Of a DNA stretch of 6,003 bases, positions 4,818 to 6,003 are shown in pieces. This stretch comes from Actinomycetes bacterium. GTDB lineage: Bacteria > Actinomycetota > Acidimicrobiia > Acidimicrobiales > RAAP-2. A program made the translations under genes and the position numbers. The stretch's first letter is position 1, and the number at the start of each line of letters is the position of its first letter. Below the pieces are notes generated by a model. It had not been told where the DNA came from, made no database searches, and saw only the letters and a list, made by a program, of their open reading frames with translations. Location of the stretch: assembly GCA_021807655.1 (NCBI GenBank), contig JAKBCT010000062.1:1-6003 (forward strand), written 5' to 3'.

Positions 4818-6003
4818 ATGGCAAGAATCGAATTTCGCACAACCCGTTCGTCGCGCGGACGAGTTCGTGGCGCTCGGCTGTTCGCAACCGCGGCGTTGGC
4901 CGCGATCACGAGCGTCGGCACTTTCGCGTCGGTCGCCTACGGCGCCACGGTGAGCCACGCCTCGACCGGTCATGACAGTTCGACGTCGTGTAATTCCTCG
5001 AAATCGGGTGATCTGCGCGCGCACGACTCGGGCAGTGCGACGTCGTGTTCATTGAGCGCGTCGCCCACGTCGCCGACCACGGTGAATACGCCGGTGACCT
5101 TCACCTACCAGCTCAACGCGTCCGAGGACGGCAACGCCATCGGATCGAGTCCCGTGACCTACACCATCCAGGGCGGCGCAACGTCAGTAACGGGAACGGC
5201 GACGACGACGAGTACGGCCTACGGACTCCAGGCGACGTTCTCCTACACCTTTGGTTCGGCGGGCTCGTACACCATCAGTGCCACGTATCAGGGAACCGTG
5301 GACCGACTGTCAGTGAGTAATGACTCCAACGGCGACCAACAGAGTTCCTCAAGCAGCGGGAACAATGGCGACGACGAGTCCGGCAGCGATCTGACCGCGA
5401 CTATTAACAACTACACGGTCACGAACGGATCGGGCACGGTGACCCTCTACGGTGACGGCGGCACCTACGGCAGTGGCTCGTCGAGCACGTACTCTTGCGT
5501 CCTCGGGTCCCCGACGACGCCGACGGTTCCTTCCGCCCCGGTCGGCTACAGCTTCGCCGGCTGGTCCGTGACGCCGTCGAACGGTGGCGTGGACACGACC
5601 GGCCCGGTGAACTACACGAGTAGCGTCACCTGCGCGACGCTCAGCCTCTTCGCGGTCTGGAGCCAGAACGCGGCGCCCAACCAGACGGTGACCTTCTACG
5701 GCAACGGCGCGACGAGCGGGTCGATGGCTCCCCAGATCGACAACGCCCCCACGGCCCTTTCGACCAACGGGTTCAGCCGCTCGGGCTACAGCTTCGTCGG
5801 CTGGGACACGTCCTCGGCGGGCTCGACCGTCGTCTACACCAACGGCCAGGTCTACCCCTTCAGCGCCTCGACCTCGCTCTTCGCGGTCTGGAGCCAGAAC
5901 GCGGCGCCCAACCAGACGGTGACCTTCTACGGCAACGGCGCGACGAGCGGGTCGATGGCTCCCCAGATCGACAACGCCCCCACGGCCCTTTCGACCAACG
6001 GGT
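4818..6003 (+). CDS. Secreted InlB B-repeat (Flg_new-type) surface protein, 3' end outside the window
   Basis: The frame is open from an in-frame TGA at 4791-4793 to the window end, giving 395 complete codons without a stop. ATG at 4818 is used; GTG at 4809 is an alternative. Residues 1-43 form a signal peptide: seven arginines in the first 20 residues, a hydrophobic core L-F-A-T-A-A-L-A-A-I, and a likely cut after A-Y-G-A. About 78-162 is a beta-rich Ig/PKD-like region (with F-G-S-A-G-S-Y-T-I). About 165-191 is a Ser/Asn/Gly/Asp linker. InlB-type repeats follow, beginning V-T-L-Y-G at 208 and V-T-F-Y-G at 291 and 368. They carry the hallmarks G-Y-S-F-x-G-W and L-F-A-V-W. Repeat 1 is divergent, with a Cys pair (227, 272). 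Repeats 2 and 3 are identical as far as seen. Such repeats occur in bacterial surface and adhesion proteins. The ligand and any cell-wall anchor are not visible, so an adhesin or envelope role is inference. Confidence 0.88.
   Translation, partial: MARIEFRTTRSSRGRVRGARLFATAALAAITSVGTFASVAYGATVSHASTGHDSSTSCNSSKSGDLRAHDSGSATSCSLSASPTSPTTVNTPVTFTYQLNASEDGNAIGSSPVTYTIQGGATSVTGTATTTSTAYGLQATFSYTFGSAGSYTISATYQGTVDRLSVSNDSNGDQQSSSSSGNNGDDESGSDLTATINNYTVTNGSGTVTLYGDGGTYGSGSSSTYSCVLGSPTTPTVPSAPVGYSFAGWSVTPSNGGVDTTGPVNYTSSVTCATLSLFAVWSQNAAPNQTVTFYGNGATSGSMAPQIDNAPTALSTNGFSRSGYSFVGWDTSSAGSTVVYTNGQVYPFSASTSLFAVWSQNAAPNQTVTFYGNGATSGSMAPQIDNAPTALSTNG
5439..6003 (+). repeat. Array of three InlB B-repeats (third incomplete)
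   Basis: Repeat units begin at 5439, 5688 and 5919 with V-T-(L/F)-Y-G codons. The first unit is 83 codons long and divergent. The second is 77 codons. The third is cut by the window end. Each complete unit has the G-Y-S-F-x-G-W core and ends with F-A-V-W-S-Q. The array very likely continues to the right. Confidence 0.85.
5646..6003 (+). repeat. Direct DNA repeat: 127 identical bases at a 231-base period
   Basis: Bases 5646-5772 are identical to 5877-6003, beginning CTCTTCGCGGTCTGG. The base just before each copy differs (C at 5645, G at 5876), which marks the left boundary. The match runs to the last base of the window, so its true length is at least 127. Identity at synonymous positions indicates recent tandem duplication or gene conversion rather than selection on protein sequence. 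Confidence 0.95.

Noticed and set aside
4574..4921. Minus-strand frame of 115 codons across the divergent intergenic region
   Set aside because: It overlaps the signal-peptide codons of the InlB-repeat gene and the consensus promoter. It has no recognisable domain.
5045..5320. Plus-strand frame of 91 codons inside the InlB-repeat gene
   Set aside because: It is out of frame with the real gene, whose frame is continuous through this part and shows export and repeat features.
5646..6003. Direct repeats as a CRISPR array or insertion-sequence ends
   Set aside because: The repeats lie in frame within a coding sequence, encode InlB B-repeat protein units, and have no spacer-like unique segments of constant short length and no transposase.

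Overview
The window is high-GC DNA with GTG starts, densely packed genes and a strong G/C preference at third codon positions. Two proteins look exported, and the kinase at the centre is a soluble GAF/PAS hybrid type. Together these suggest a high-GC actinobacterium. InlB-type (Listeria-Bacteroides) repeats and CAP-like secreted proteins are common in Acidimicrobiia and relatives, so that class is a plausible but unproven guess. I see no rRNA, tRNA, CRISPR array, transposase or phage gene.

Layout from left to right: (1) Bases 1-1202 (+) hold the 3' part of a secreted CAP-like protein. Its signal peptide n-region starts before the window. (2) A 93-base gap carries a -10-like hexamer and a possible 17-codon leader ORF. 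(3) Bases 1296-2000 (+) encode an OmpR/PhoB-type response regulator. (4) Bases 1970-4558 (-) encode a soluble 862-residue hybrid histidine kinase (GAF-like, GAF-like, PAS, HisKA, HATPase_c, receiver). It converges on the regulator, and the two coding ends overlap by 31 bases. (5) Bases 4559-4817 form a divergent, locally AT-rich intergenic region with a good sigma70-like promoter facing right. (6) From 4818 (+) off the right edge runs a secreted protein with an Ig/PKD-like region, an acidic linker and tandem InlB B-repeats. The last two repeats share 127 identical nucleotides at a 231-base period.

The centre is a signalling pair: one hybrid kinase that reads cytoplasmic signals and one DNA-binding regulator. 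They are flanked by two predicted exported proteins. A sensible hypothesis, not shown by the sequence, is that the regulator controls one or both flanking surface genes. The kinase has no membrane segment, so its input should be internal: a small molecule, redox or gas ligand, or a partner protein. Nothing here is clearly a new defence or mobile system. The most notable items are the freshly duplicated InlB repeat array, the tail-to-tail coding overlap of the two signalling genes, and a possible leaderless leader ORF before the regulator.
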